NCBI GenBank assembly: GCA_046735115.1
Contig: JBKPSR010000012.1
Span: 47,739-111,738 of the forward strand
DNA length: 64,000 nucleotides
Reading direction: 5' to 3'
Origin: JACVRW01 sp046735115
GTDB taxonomy: Bacteria; Actinomycetota; Thermoleophilia; Solirubrobacterales; Thermoleophilaceae
Position numbers and translations under genes: made by a program. The stretch's first letter is position 1. Each line of letters opens with the position of its first letter. Below the pieces are notes generated by a model. It ran no database searches. It had not been told where the DNA came from and saw only the letters and a list, made by a program, of their open reading frames with translations. Below are positions 18,645-27,136 of this stretch, piece after piece.

Positions 18645-19087
18645 CGGCCGTAGACCTCATGCACAATCTCGTCTATCGACGACTTCACCGAATCGAGGAA
18701 GGGCCGAACCTCCTCGACCAGCCGCGCATACTCCTCGCGGCCGGAATCGGTGAGCGCGTAATAGCGACGGGAGCGTCGCTCCGGGTGCTCCCACTGTCCC
18801 TCGATGAATCCCCGCCCCTCCAGCTCGCGCAGCAGGGGATACATGGTGTTCGGATTGACCGACAGGACCCCGGCCGTCATCGCTCCGATCCGCTCCATGA
18901 GCTGATTGCCGTAGCTGGGCCCTTCGTTGATCAAATGCAGCACCAGCAGCGGCAGGATCGCGCGTCGGCGCAGCTCCCCGGTGAAGGGATCCTGGGCCCG
19001 CCGCCCGGGGGCGACCGCTTCCTCGATGCCCCCGGCCTGGGCGACCGTGTCGCGAACCGCCTCGCGCTGCGACTTCTTGCCCGCCAT
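18641..19087 (-). CDS. PadR-family transcriptional regulator
   Basis: 148 residues. The PadR winged helix covers about 40-120 (AILPLLVLHLINEGPSYGNQLMERIG..VNPNTMYPLLRELEGRGFIEGQWEHPERRSRRYYALTDSGREEY), followed by a C-terminal dimerisation helix. The ~35-residue N-terminal extension is unusual for PadR. PadR proteins are repressors released by small ligands; the coupled SRPBCC gene may bind or process the ligand, which is an inference. Confidence 0.9.
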   Translation of the reverse strand: MAGKKSQREAVRDTVAQAGGIEEAVAPGRRAQDPFTGELRRRAILPLLVLHLINEGPSYGNQLMERIGAMTAGVLSVNPNTMYPLLRELEGRGFIEGQWEHPERRSRRYYALTDSGREEYARLVEEVRPFLDSVKSSIDEIVHEVYGR

Positions 19088-19112
19088 CTCCGGCGGACAT
19101 TGTTACCTCTAA

Positions 19113-20288
19113 CTACGCGGCCGCAGCCGCGGGCTCCTCCACCCGCCGCGGCATGAGCACCTCGCGCGCGATGACGAGCCGCTGGATCTGCGACGTCCCC
19201 TCGTAGAGCTGCATGATCTTGGCGTCGCGCATCAGCTTCTCCACGGGGTACTCCTTGATGAAGCCGTACCCGCCGTAGACCTGCACGGCGTCGACGGTCA
19301 CCTCCATCGCGGTGTCCGCGGCGAAGCGCTTCGCGTGCGAGCTGATCAGCGTGTTGCGCTTGCCCTGGTCGAGCTCGACGGCCGACTTCCACACGAGCAG
19401 CCGCGACGCCTCGACCTTGGTCGCCATGTCGGCGATCATGAACTGGATCGCCTGGTGCATCGCGATCGGCACGCCGAACTGCACGCGCTCCTTGGCGTAG
19501 TCGCGGGCGAACTCGAAGGCAGCGTTCGCGATGCCGACGGCCATCGCCGCCACGCCCGGCCGCGTCCGGTCGAGCGTCATCATCGCGAGCTTGAAGCCCT
19601 TGTTCTCCTCGCCGATCATGTAGTCGGCGGGGATCTCCACGTCGTTGAACGAGATCATCGCCGTGTCGGACGCGCGCTGGCCGAGCTTGTCCTCCTTCTT
19701 GTCGACCGTCACGCCGTCGAGCTCACGCGGCACGACGAACGCCGAGATCCCGCGGTGGCCGGCCTCCTTGTCGGTCTTCGCGTAGACCGTGTACCAGTCG
19801 GCGTGCGAGCCGTTGGTGATGAAGCACTTGGTCCCGTTGATGACGTACTTGTCGCCCTTCTTCGTCGCCGTGGTGCGCATGCCCGACACGTCCGAGCCCG
19901 CATCCGGCTCCGTAAGGCAGAACGACGCGAGCTTCGGCTCCTCGGTGAGCCGGCCGAGGAACTCCTTCTTGACCTGCTCGGACGCGCCGAGGATCACCGG
20001 CGCCGTGGCCAGGCCGTTGCACATCAGCGACGTGCCGATGCCCGAGCAGCCCCACCCGAGCTCCTCCTCGATGAGACAACCGGTGAGGTAGTCGAGGCCG
20101 GGGCCGCCGTACTCCTCAGGGATATGGTTGTTCATCAGGCCCAGCTCCCAGGCCTGCTTGACGATCTCGTCAGGGAAGGTGGAGTCCTTGTCCAGCTCCC
20201 ATGCGGCGGGCCGGATCTCCTTCTCGGCGAAGTCGTGGGCGAGCTGGCGAATGTCCTTCTGCTCGTCGGAAAGCGTGAAGTCGACCAC
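19113..20288 (-). CDS. Acyl-CoA dehydrogenase
   Basis: FAD enzyme for the first step of fatty acid or branched-chain acyl-CoA oxidation; electrons go to ETF. All family blocks are present: FTLSDEQKDIRQLAHDFAEKEI, CLTEPDAGSDVSG, RVQFGVPIAMHQAIQF, VQVYGGYGFIKEYPVEKLMRDAKI, and the catalytic Glu in YEGTSQIQRLVIAREVL. 391 residues is normal length. GTG start at 20288 with AGAGGAG 9 bases upstream. A 16-bp palindrome 18 bp upstream suggests TetR-type control. Substrate chain length cannot be read. Confidence 0.94.
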   Translation of the reverse strand: MVDFTLSDEQKDIRQLAHDFAEKEIRPAAWELDKDSTFPDEIVKQAWELGLMNNHIPEEYGGPGLDYLTGCLIEEELGWGCSGIGTSLMCNGLATAPVILGASEQVKKEFLGRLTEEPKLASFCLTEPDAGSDVSGMRTTATKKGDKYVINGTKCFITNGSHADWYTVYAKTDKEAGHRGISAFVVPRELDGVTVDKKEDKLGQRASDTAMISFNDVEIPADYMIGEENKGFKLAMMTLDRTRPGVAAMAVGIANAAFEFARDYAKERVQFGVPIAMHQAIQFMIADMATKVEASRLLVWKSAVELDQGKRNTLISSHAKRFAADTAMEVTVDAVQVYGGYGFIKEYPVEKLMRDAKIMQLYEGTSQIQRLVIAREVLMPRRVEEPAAAAA

Positions 20289-20306
20289 TGCTTGATGCTC
20301 CTCTGA

Positions 20307-20322
20307 TTGACTCGTCAGTCAA
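20307..20322. promoter_or_regulatory. TetR-type operator candidate TTGACT-CGTC-AGTCAA
   Basis: Perfect 6-bp arms around a 4-base centre, 18 bp upstream of the acyl-CoA dehydrogenase start and overlapping its leader. The size and position fit a TetR-family fatty acid repressor site. No TetR gene is adjacent, so the regulator would act from elsewhere. Confidence 0.5.
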
Positions 20323-20337
20323 CGACTTACCCTGAGG

Positions 20338-20472
20338 TTACAGGAGGAAACGGAGGACGACATAGGTACCGCCCGCGAGAGCGAGGACGGTGACCACGAG
20401 CAGGCCGATCTGGTCCGGATAGACAGCCGGGCGGCTCGGCGCGAAGGTCCGGCGGCGTAGACGCCTCCACAT
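20338..20472 (-). CDS. Small membrane protein, 44 residues
   Basis: Short ORF reading MWRRLRRRTFAPSRP, then YPDQIGLLVVTVLALAGG and TYVVLRFLL, ending TAA. A strongly basic N-terminus is followed by one membrane span at about residues 20-42, so the N-terminus is probably cytosolic. The ATG overlaps no gene and faces the GTG of the next gene across 17 bases. It lies upstream of the acyl-CoA dehydrogenase on the same strand. Function unknown; coding nature is supported by the clean topology only. Confidence 0.55.
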   Translation of the reverse strand: MWRRLRRRTFAPSRPAVYPDQIGLLVVTVLALAGGTYVVLRFLL

Positions 20473-20489
20473 CCGGTCAAACTATCTCC

Positions 20490-20894
20490 GTGGAGGCGTT
20501 CGGGGTCATCCTGATCGTGGTTTCGGTGCTGGCCGTGCTCGCCGCGGCCGTGTCCTACTGGGGCAGCGGCGGCATCTACAGCAAGCTCGGGAGCAGCGAT
20601 CTCGAGATGCGGCGCGAGGATCCTGCCGCAAGCCCCGCCGAGACCCAGGAGGAGATCCGCCAGATGCTGGAGGCGAAGTCGCACCGCCGCGAAGCGCGCG
20701 GCGAGTCACCGCTCGACGTGGAGGCGGAGCTCGAGGCGCTCACCTCGGCCGCCCCCGGAGCAGGCGATCCGGTGCTCCGCGAGGAGGTGCGACAACTCGT
20801 GATCGCGCGCAACGAGCGACGGCTCCGCCAGGGCAAGGAGCCGCTCGACGTGGAGGCCGAGATCGATCGGCAACTCCGTGACCTGGAGGGGTGA
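20490..20894 (+). CDS. Membrane-anchored protein with duplicated LDVEAEI motif
   Basis: 134 residues. One N-terminal membrane span at residues 3-25 (FGVILIVVSVLAVLAAAVSYWG), then a soluble charged domain. It contains a repeated unit: RREARGESPLDVEAELEAL at about 68-86 and RRLRQGKEPLDVEAEIDRQL at about 113-132. It resembles uncharacterised actinobacterial anchored proteins. GTG start at 20490. No catalytic residues seen; a scaffold or sensor role is only a guess. Confidence 0.7.
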   Translation: MEAFGVILIVVSVLAVLAAAVSYWGSGGIYSKLGSSDLEMRREDPAASPAETQEEIRQMLEAKSHRREARGESPLDVEAELEALTSAAPGAGDPVLREEVRQLVIARNERRLRQGKEPLDVEAEIDRQLRDLEG

Positions 20895-20928
20895 ATTAGC
20901 CCCGGGATCGGGTATAGGCTGCGCCCTG

Positions 20929-21279
20929 ATGGCCGACGAACGCCGCTTCGATCTCGAGGATGTGCTCCTCCGCCCGGGCTGTTACCTCAACCCGCAGACC
21001 GAGATCATGGTCGTGGTCGACGACTCACCCTCGATCGACGGCGAGATCTTCAACCTGGAGGAGTTCGAGGGCGCCGACTGGGTGCTGATCGCCGACGAGG
21101 TGCCCGTGGACGAAGCCCGCCGCGACGAGCTGCTCGAGACCTTCCAGGCCACCTACCAGGGCGGCGACGGCCGCACGTCCGAAATCCGGGCCGCCTCGCT
21201 CGACGACGAGGAGGACGACTTCGTCGACGAGGACGAGAACGCGCCGCCGGAAGCCGACGAGGAGATCGACGACATCTAG
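20929..21279 (+). CDS. Acidic conserved hypothetical protein
   Basis: 116 residues, very acidic, with C-terminus rich in Asp and Glu (DDEEDDFVDEDENAPPEADEEIDDI). The N-terminal half has a conserved look: RFDLEDVLLRPGCYLNPQTEIMVVVDDSPSIDGEIF. The ATG at 20929 is the natural start and the frame just upstream is not conserved in style. Stop overlaps the convergent DUF455 gene by 4 bp. Function unknown. Confidence 0.7.
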   Translation: MADERRFDLEDVLLRPGCYLNPQTEIMVVVDDSPSIDGEIFNLEEFEGADWVLIADEVPVDEARRDELLETFQATYQGGDGRTSEIRAASLDDEEDDFVDEDENAPPEADEEIDDI

Positions 21280-22406
21280 GCCGGCGCGCCCGTCTCGTCC
21301 AGCGCCTCGCGCAGCTCCCTAACCTTGTCCCGGTAGGCGCGCTCGCTGCCGCCCAGCAGGTACGAGCCCCAGCGCACGCCGTTGTGCACGTGCGGGACCT
21401 CGTCGGCCAGCAGGTAGTCGAACACCATCGCCACGCGCTCCTGCCCGAGCTCCATCAGCGTCTTCCGGCGGTGCGAGTGGCGCCACATCGCCTTCTGCTC
21501 GCTCGTGCCGTTGAAGAGGCAGAGCCGCCCGAGCAGGTCGTAGGCGTAGATCGACTTGAAGTACGAGAAGCCGACGGGGAAGTCGCCCCAGGCGCAGTCG
21601 AGCTCGTCCTTCATCAGCAGGTCGTGCAGCCGCGCGTGGCGCACCTCGTCCCAGTTCTGGCGCGCCATGTCGACGTGGAACTCCCACGGCATCTCGGGGT
21701 GCTCGTGCGAGTTGCGCGCCATCAGCTCGGCCGCCGACAGCTCCGCGTCCATCAGGCCGTGGAAGAAATGCTGCTGCTCCTCGCGCTCGACCGGGACGTG
21801 GTTCTCCGCGCCGTTCACGTACAGCTCCCGCGCGAGATACGGGTCGCCGCTCTCGGTGACCTCCACGAACTCGTCGCGCCTCGGCTCTCCGAGCGGCGGC
21901 AGGATGCGCAGCTCGCGCGCCTCGGTGCGGAGCTGGACCGGAAGCGCGCCGATGTCGGAGTCGAAGCTCCCGTGCCCTTCGGTGTGGCGTTCCTGCCGCT
22001 CGACGATCTGCGTGAGGAGGCGGAGGGAGGGCTCGTCCGCGACCGGGTCGAGGTTCTCCAGGTGGATGCGCATCGCCCGCACCAGCGCGGGCTTCGCCTC
22101 GGTGTAGGCGACCGTCAGGTACTCGGCCGCGCTGCTCGCCCGCGCCATGCGGTCGAGCAGCTCGGCCAGCTCCGACGACGGAGCGCCCGGGTACTCGCTC
22201 GGGTGACGCAGCTCGTACAGCCGGCGCTTGATCTTCGTGAGCGCCCGCGCGTCGTCATGCACGTGATCGCCCAGCGCGTACTTGCGCTCCCAGCTCGGCT
22301 CGAGCGGCATCCAGCCGTTCGTGAAGTGCACGAGCTCGCGGAGCACGTGGAAGTAGTTGGAGAACCGGGTGGCGTTGTCGTCAACGTCGTAGCCAAGCGG
22401 TCTCAT
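21276..22406 (-). CDS. DUF455-like ferritin-fold protein
   Basis: 376 residues with a four-helix diiron-type core in the second half: EREEQQHFFHGLMDAELSAAELMARNSHE, ARQNWDEVRHARLHDLL and LGQERVAMVFDYLLADEVPHV give several E and ExxH ligands in ferritin-like spacing. It is probably a metal-dependent oxidase or hydroxylase; substrate unknown. The ATG at 22406 lies inside the end of the ATP-grasp gene (26-bp overlap) with GAGGAGAGG upstream, so the two are tightly coupled and likely act in one pathway. Confidence 0.75.
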   Translation of the reverse strand: MRPLGYDVDDNATRFSNYFHVLRELVHFTNGWMPLEPSWERKYALGDHVHDDARALTKIKRRLYELRHPSEYPGAPSSELAELLDRMARASSAAEYLTVAYTEAKPALVRAMRIHLENLDPVADEPSLRLLTQIVERQERHTEGHGSFDSDIGALPVQLRTEARELRILPPLGEPRRDEFVEVTESGDPYLARELYVNGAENHVPVEREEQQHFFHGLMDAELSAAELMARNSHEHPEMPWEFHVDMARQNWDEVRHARLHDLLMKDELDCAWGDFPVGFSYFKSIYAYDLLGRLCLFNGTSEQKAMWRHSHRRKTLMELGQERVAMVFDYLLADEVPHVHNGVRWGSYLLGGSERAYRDKVRELREALDETGAPA

Positions 22407-23790
22407 CGTCGGGCCTCTCCTCCTCTGCCAACAGTCGCTCGCGGTGTCTCCCAACCACGCTCGGCAAGAGCCCGCCGCCGGCGGAGACGTTGATCACGGC
22501 CTGATCCGAGATCCGCGTGATCATGCCGGCGTAGCGGCCTCCGATCCCGAAGGGGTTGATGTTGAACCGCTTCAGGCGCATGTGCACGTGGCCGGCCTCA
22601 ACAGTAGGGAACATCTCCTCCGGCACGGGCACGTACTCCTGGACCACGTAGTCGCCGCTGCCCGCGTGCTCCTCGATCAGCCGGTCCCAGTCGGCCTGCG
22701 AGGTCTCCATCCCGAGCGACACGCCGTGGCCGCCGTAGTCCGACGCCGGCTTCAGCACCAGCCGCTCGCGGTTGTCCGACACGAACGCGAGCAGGTCCAC
22801 GACCCAGTCGCCGTAGGCCGCACGGCCCTCGCGCAGCACGCGGGTCCACGGAATCGTCTCAGCGATCACCTGCCGTTCGGGCTCCTGCACGAGCTGGGCG
22901 AAGCGCGGGTCGGCGAGCAGCGCGAACAGCTTCTTGTTGTTCGCGACGCGCGCCCGGAACGGGTTCACGACGGCGGCGCGCCGGTCGCGAGCCGCCGCGA
23001 TCAGGTCGCCCTCCGGCAGGTCCTCGAGCAGAGCCCTCCGGTAGACGAGGTGCACCGGCTCACCCTGGACGCGCAGCAGCGACCCGTCGTACTCGACCTC
23101 GTCGAGCGTCGCGTGGAGCGCCTCGACGCCGGCCTCCTTCGCCGCCGCGCAGATGATCCGGAACTCGGGCACCGACGGGCTCCCGGCCACGTCCACGAGC
23201 GCCAGCCGGGGGGTCTCGGGGAGATCGCTCCGCTCGCCCCTGAGCTCGCGGTACGCCGACACGAGCGTCTCGACGAGGACCGGCAGCATCGGCGTGTACG
23301 AGGTCTCGAACTCCGCGCTGACGCGTGGGAGCGAGATTGCGCGGCGGAGACCCTCGTACAGCACGTCGGTGTAGCCGATTCCCGCCGGCGAGTCGGCGTT
23401 GAACTCCAGGAACTTGACGTCGTAGCCCTGGAGGAAGGCGTCGAGCCGGCAGATCCGGAGCGGCTGTGAGAAGCCGGGGTCGAGGCGGATCAGCGCGTCC
23501 TCGGCGGCCGGGACCGCCAGCTCCTCGCGCAGGCGCTCGTCGGTGGCGTAGGCGTCGCAGAAGCGGTCGAGCACAGCGGAGAGGCAGGCCACGGCGCGCT
23601 TCACCCGGCGCAGCTGGCCGGGCGATACGAAGTGCGGCATGAGCACGAACGGGATCGTGTTACCGGCGAAGACGACGTCGTGCTCCGCGAGCCAGCCCGC
23701 GATCTCCTCCTCGATGCCCGCGCAGCGATCGCCCAGCTTCGAGAGCTCGACCAGGTGCTGCAGTTTCAAATTGTTGACGTGGTCGATCAA
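22381..23790 (-). CDS. Circularly permuted ATP-grasp ligase (glutathionylspermidine synthase-like)
   Basis: 469 residues. ATP-binding elements are seen: RLVLKPASDYGGHGVSLG and YVVQEYVPVPEE near the C-terminus, and the substrate-side LEFNADSPAGIGYTDVL in the middle. This order fits the circularly permuted ATP-grasp group that makes amide bonds. The acceptor is unknown. TTG at 23790 directly follows GGAGGG and is the likely start; the frame is open further but enters a hairpin repeat. Coupled with the DUF455-like gene by a 26-bp overlap. Confidence 0.75.
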   Translation of the reverse strand: MIDHVNNLKLQHLVELSKLGDRCAGIEEEIAGWLAEHDVVFAGNTIPFVLMPHFVSPGQLRRVKRAVACLSAVLDRFCDAYATDERLREELAVPAAEDALIRLDPGFSQPLRICRLDAFLQGYDVKFLEFNADSPAGIGYTDVLYEGLRRAISLPRVSAEFETSYTPMLPVLVETLVSAYRELRGERSDLPETPRLALVDVAGSPSVPEFRIICAAAKEAGVEALHATLDEVEYDGSLLRVQGEPVHLVYRRALLEDLPEGDLIAAARDRRAAVVNPFRARVANNKKLFALLADPRFAQLVQEPERQVIAETIPWTRVLREGRAAYGDWVVDLLAFVSDNRERLVLKPASDYGGHGVSLGMETSQADWDRLIEEHAGSGDYVVQEYVPVPEEMFPTVEAGHVHMRLKRFNINPFGIGGRYAGMITRISDQAVINVSAGGGLLPSVVGRHRERLLAEEERPDDETAWLRR

Positions 23791-23819
23791 CCCTCCGTCT
23801 CGACTGTACCCACGACAAC

Positions 23820-23855
23820 ATCGCGGCGCACCGGGCACCGCCCGGTGCTTGCGCA
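23820..23855 (-). repeat. GCACCGGGC hairpin repeat, copy 2
   Basis: Same stem as copy 1 in inverse orientation, 9-bp arms with an ACC loop and a TTGCGCA flank. It lies in the short divergent gap between the ATP-grasp gene and the Ca2+/H+ exchanger gene, only 25 bp from the exchanger ATG. Confidence 0.8.
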
Positions 23856-23872
23856 GTACGGTTCGCGCCGCC

Positions 23873-24958
23873 ATGCGTCCTGTCCACTGGCTGGGGGTCT
23901 TCATTCCGATCGCGATCGCGGTCGAGCTCGCGCACGCGAGCCCCGTGATCGTGTTCGGCACGGCGGCGCTGGGCGTGATCCCGTGCGCGGCGATCATGGG
24001 CGAGGCGACCGAGGCGATCGCCGCCCGCACGGGCCCCGGGATCGGCGGGCTCCTCAACGTCACGTTCGGCAATGCGCCTGAGCTGATCATCGCCTTCTTC
24101 GCACTGATCGAGGGCCTCCAGGAGGTCGTGAAGGCATCGATCGTCGGCTCGATCATCGGCAACGTGCTGCTTGTCCTGGGCGCCGCGATGCTCGCGGGCG
24201 GCTGGTCGCGCGAGAAGCAGACTTTCAGCCAGACCGCGGCCAATGCGCAGTCGGCCATGCTCCTGCTCGCCCTGGCCGCGCTGATCTCGCCGGCGCTCTT
24301 CCAGCTGATCCACGGCGGCGGGCTGCCGCGCGTCGGCGAGGACCGGGTCGACTTCGGGTCGGAGCTCGAGCATCTCTCGCTCGGCGTGTCGTTCGTGCTG
24401 CTCGCCAGCTACGCCGCGGGCCTGTGGTTCTCGCTGAAGACGCACCGAGCGGTGTTCAACCCCTACGGCAGCGAGCAGGAGGACGAGGAGACGCACCACT
24501 GGCCCGTCCCGCGCGCCGCGCTCTACCTGGCACTGGCCGCCGTGGCGGTCGGCGTGATGAGCGAGATTCTCGTCGGCTCCATCAGCGACGCTTCGGACGA
24601 CATCGGCCTGTCGGAGTTCTTCGTCGGGGTGTTCGTGGTCGCGATCGTCGGGAACGCGGCCGAGCACTGGGTGGCGGTCCTCGTGGCGGCGAAGGACAAG
24701 ATGGACCTCGCGGTGAACATCGCGCTTGGCTCGAGCGCCCAGGTCGCGCTGTTCGTGGCGCCGGTGCTCGTGCTGCTCTCGTTCGTCTTCGGCCCCGCCC
24801 CGATGGCGCTCGTCTTCAACGGCTACGAGCTGGGCGCCCTGGTGTTCGCGGTGCTGATCGCGAACTTGGTCACGCAGGAGGGCGAGTCGAACTGGTTCGA
24901 GGGCGTGCAGCTCCTGTCGCTGTACGCGGTCCTCGGCTTGGTGTTCTACTACGCGTGA
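23873..24958 (+). CDS. Calcium/proton exchanger, CaCA family
   Basis: Inner-membrane antiporter that expels Ca2+ in exchange for protons. 361 residues, about 10-11 membrane spans. The two alpha repeats are visible: GLLNVTFGNAPELIIAFFAL (about residues 60-79) and VAIVGNAAEHWVAVL (about 258-272), each with the essential GNxxE glutamate. An acidic loop (SEQEDEETHH) separates the halves. ATG at 23873. The next gene overlaps its stop by one base (TGATG). Confidence 0.92.
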   Translation: MRPVHWLGVFIPIAIAVELAHASPVIVFGTAALGVIPCAAIMGEATEAIAARTGPGIGGLLNVTFGNAPELIIAFFALIEGLQEVVKASIVGSIIGNVLLVLGAAMLAGGWSREKQTFSQTAANAQSAMLLLALAALISPALFQLIHGGGLPRVGEDRVDFGSELEHLSLGVSFVLLASYAAGLWFSLKTHRAVFNPYGSEQEDEETHHWPVPRAALYLALAAVAVGVMSEILVGSISDASDDIGLSEFFVGVFVVAIVGNAAEHWVAVLVAAKDKMDLAVNIALGSSAQVALFVAPVLVLLSFVFGPAPMALVFNGYELGALVFAVLIANLVTQEGESNWFEGVQLLSLYAVLGLVFYYA

Positions 24959-25695
24959 TGGCACCCGTTGCGGATCGCGTCTGGCGGCTCGGCGACGAGC
25001 TCGTCAACTTCTACGCCGTCGAGGACGACGGGCGGTTGACGATCGTCGACGCCGGCGTGCCGGGCTTCGCCGACTCGCTCGAGGCCGATCTCGCCACGAT
25101 CGGCTTCGGCCTCGGCGACGTCGAGGCTGTCGCGCTCACCCATGCCGACTCGGATCACACGGGCGTGATTCCGGCGCTTCAGGCGGCGGGCGCGCGGGTG
25201 CTCGTGCACGAGGACGCCGAGGCGCCCCTGCGCGAGCCGGGACCCAAGGGTGGCGACGCCCGGATGACGCGCCTCCTGTCACAGCTCTGGCGGCCGTCGC
25301 TGTGGCGCCTCCTGATCCGCTTCGGCCGCCTAGGCGCCTTCAAGCCCCCGCGCGTGGAGGGCGCCGAGACCTACCGAGACGGCGAGGTGCTCGAAGTGCC
25401 GGGCCGCCCGCGCGCCATACCGACACCCGGCCACGCTCCCGGCCACACGTCCCTGCTGCTGGAGGACCGCGGCGTGCTGTTCGCGGGCGACGCGCTCTGC
25501 ACGCTGAACCCGGTCACATCCAGGCGCGGCCCCCAGCTCATGCCCCCGGGCATGAACATGAGCGACGCCCGAGCGCAGGAGTCGCTCGCCGCGGTCGCCG
25601 ACAGCGGCGCCCAGATCGTGCTCGTGGGCCACGGCGAGCCCTGGAACACAGGCGCCGCCGCGGCGGTGGAGCGCGCCCGCGCCGCGCTTCGATAG
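24958..25695 (+). CDS. MBL-fold metallohydrolase
   Basis: 245-residue metallo-beta-lactamase fold hydrolase. The metal motif reads THADSDH, the HxDxDH variant of HxHxDH. Other ligands: PGHAPGHT, FAGDAL (bridging Asp) and VGHGEP. Substrate unknown; relatives include thioesterases and lactonases. The ATG overlaps the stop of the exchanger (TGATG), so the two are cotranslated, but no functional link is obvious. Confidence 0.87.
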   Translation: MAPVADRVWRLGDELVNFYAVEDDGRLTIVDAGVPGFADSLEADLATIGFGLGDVEAVALTHADSDHTGVIPALQAAGARVLVHEDAEAPLREPGPKGGDARMTRLLSQLWRPSLWRLLIRFGRLGAFKPPRVEGAETYRDGEVLEVPGRPRAIPTPGHAPGHTSLLLEDRGVLFAGDALCTLNPVTSRRGPQLMPPGMNMSDARAQESLAAVADSGAQIVLVGHGEPWNTGAAAAVERARAALR

Positions 25696-25699
25696 GCCG

Positions 25700-26998
25700 C
25701 TAGCGCGTCTGGGCGGACAGCTCCTTCAGCGCCTCGGCGGCGGCGCGGGCCATTCGAAGCAGCATGGCGCGGTCGACGTTGCGCGTCGTGTCGCAGGCCA
25801 GGTGGTAGCAGGGGTCGCGCGGACCGCCTCCCGGTCCGGCCTCGGTTGAGCCCGTGTAGAGGCCGTTCACCGGAATGCCCGCGGCCTCGAAGGACGCGTG
25901 GTCCGAGGCCTGGCCTGCCACGATCCCGCCCACTCGTCCGCCGACCGCCCGGCGCAGCACCGCCTCCATGCGCGCGTCGCCGTCCGTGTACACCTCCGGC
26001 ACGGGGTTCGGCGACCCGACCATGTCGAGGTTGACGTAGGCGCGGATGCGGCGGCGCTCGGCTTGGTCCAGCGAGCGCACGTAGTGGCGCGAGCCGTACA
26101 GCCCGAGCTCCTCGGCCGCCCAGAACGCGACGCGCACCTTGGCGCCCGGCGGGTCGGGGCCGATCGCCTGTGCGGCCTCGATCAGGGTGGCCGCGCCGCT
26201 CCCGTTGTCGTTGATGCCAGGGCCGCCGCGCACGGAGTCGAGATGCGCGCCGGCCATCACCACCGCGTCGTCCCTTCCGCCCGGCGTCTCGGCGATTACG
26301 TTGTCCGCGCGGCCGCCCCGTGACTTAGCCTCGACCGTGACGCTCGCGGTGCTCCAGTCCCGGACATCCGCGAGCGGGCGGGACGAGAGCAGCACGACCG
26401 GGATCCGAATGCCGGGGATCGCCAGTGTCCCGCTCGGCACCCCGCGCCGGCTGCGCACGTCCTCGGCGACGACGAGCGCCGGGGCGCCCGCCCGCTCTGC
26501 GTTGCGGGCCTTCTGCCTGAAGAAGCAGTCGCCGCGCTGGACCAGCGGGATCTCGCCGTCCTGGAGGGTCGCGAAGTCAGCCGGCGCGCAGCCCGAGCCC
26601 GAGCGCCTGAGCCGCCCCGCCGCGCTCCCGGACCCCGAGTAGGTGAGGACCTGAAACTCCTTCGCGCGCACGAGCCTGCGGCCGTCGATGGTGAGCGACG
26701 CGTCGCGGAGCTCGAAGTACCCGAAGGGCACCTCCTGGCGCTCGACGGTCCAGCCGGCGTCGCGCAGGCGCGCCTCCACGTAGTCCGCCGAGGCGTCGTA
26801 GCCCGGCGTGCCCGCCGCGCGCGTGCCTCCGTGCTCGTCGGCGATCTGCTGAAGCGCGGCGAGATGGTCGCCGAGCTCCGACCGGGTGATCGCGGGCGAG
26901 GGCCGCTCCCGCGGCTTGGGAGGCTCGCCCTGATCTCCGGAGTCGCACCCGGCGAGCGCGACGACCGCGATCAGCAGCAACAGCGCGAGCGGGCGCAC
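25700..26998 (-). CDS. M28-family aminopeptidase lipoprotein with PA domain
   Basis: Exported zinc exopeptidase of 432 residues. Lipobox LAGC at about residue 18, so it is lipid-anchored outside the membrane. A PA (protease-associated) insert lies at about 110-215 (IPLVQRGDCFFRQKARNAERAGAPALVV). Zinc ligands of M28 follow: AHLDS, INDNGSG, AEELGLYGS, NLDMVG and the final His in CYHLACDT. GTG start at 26998. It ends 4 bases after the MBL gene; the two are convergent. Confidence 0.88.
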   Translation of the reverse strand: MRPLALLLLIAVVALAGCDSGDQGEPPKPRERPSPAITRSELGDHLAALQQIADEHGGTRAAGTPGYDASADYVEARLRDAGWTVERQEVPFGYFELRDASLTIDGRRLVRAKEFQVLTYSGSGSAAGRLRRSGSGCAPADFATLQDGEIPLVQRGDCFFRQKARNAERAGAPALVVAEDVRSRRGVPSGTLAIPGIRIPVVLLSSRPLADVRDWSTASVTVEAKSRGGRADNVIAETPGGRDDAVVMAGAHLDSVRGGPGINDNGSGAATLIEAAQAIGPDPPGAKVRVAFWAAEELGLYGSRHYVRSLDQAERRRIRAYVNLDMVGSPNPVPEVYTDGDARMEAVLRRAVGGRVGGIVAGQASDHASFEAAGIPVNGLYTGSTEAGPGGGPRDPCYHLACDTTRNVDRAMLLRMARAAAEALKELSAQTR

Positions 26999-27136
26999 GC
27001 GCTTCTTCTACCCGCCGGAGGCCCGTCCCCCAAGGTCGTTCGGTCACTTAACCGCCTATAGGACGGGTAACTCGTGGAACCCCGCGGGGGCGGCCCCGGC
27101 CCAACCCCCCCATTGCCGTCGTTGAAACGGTCGCCG

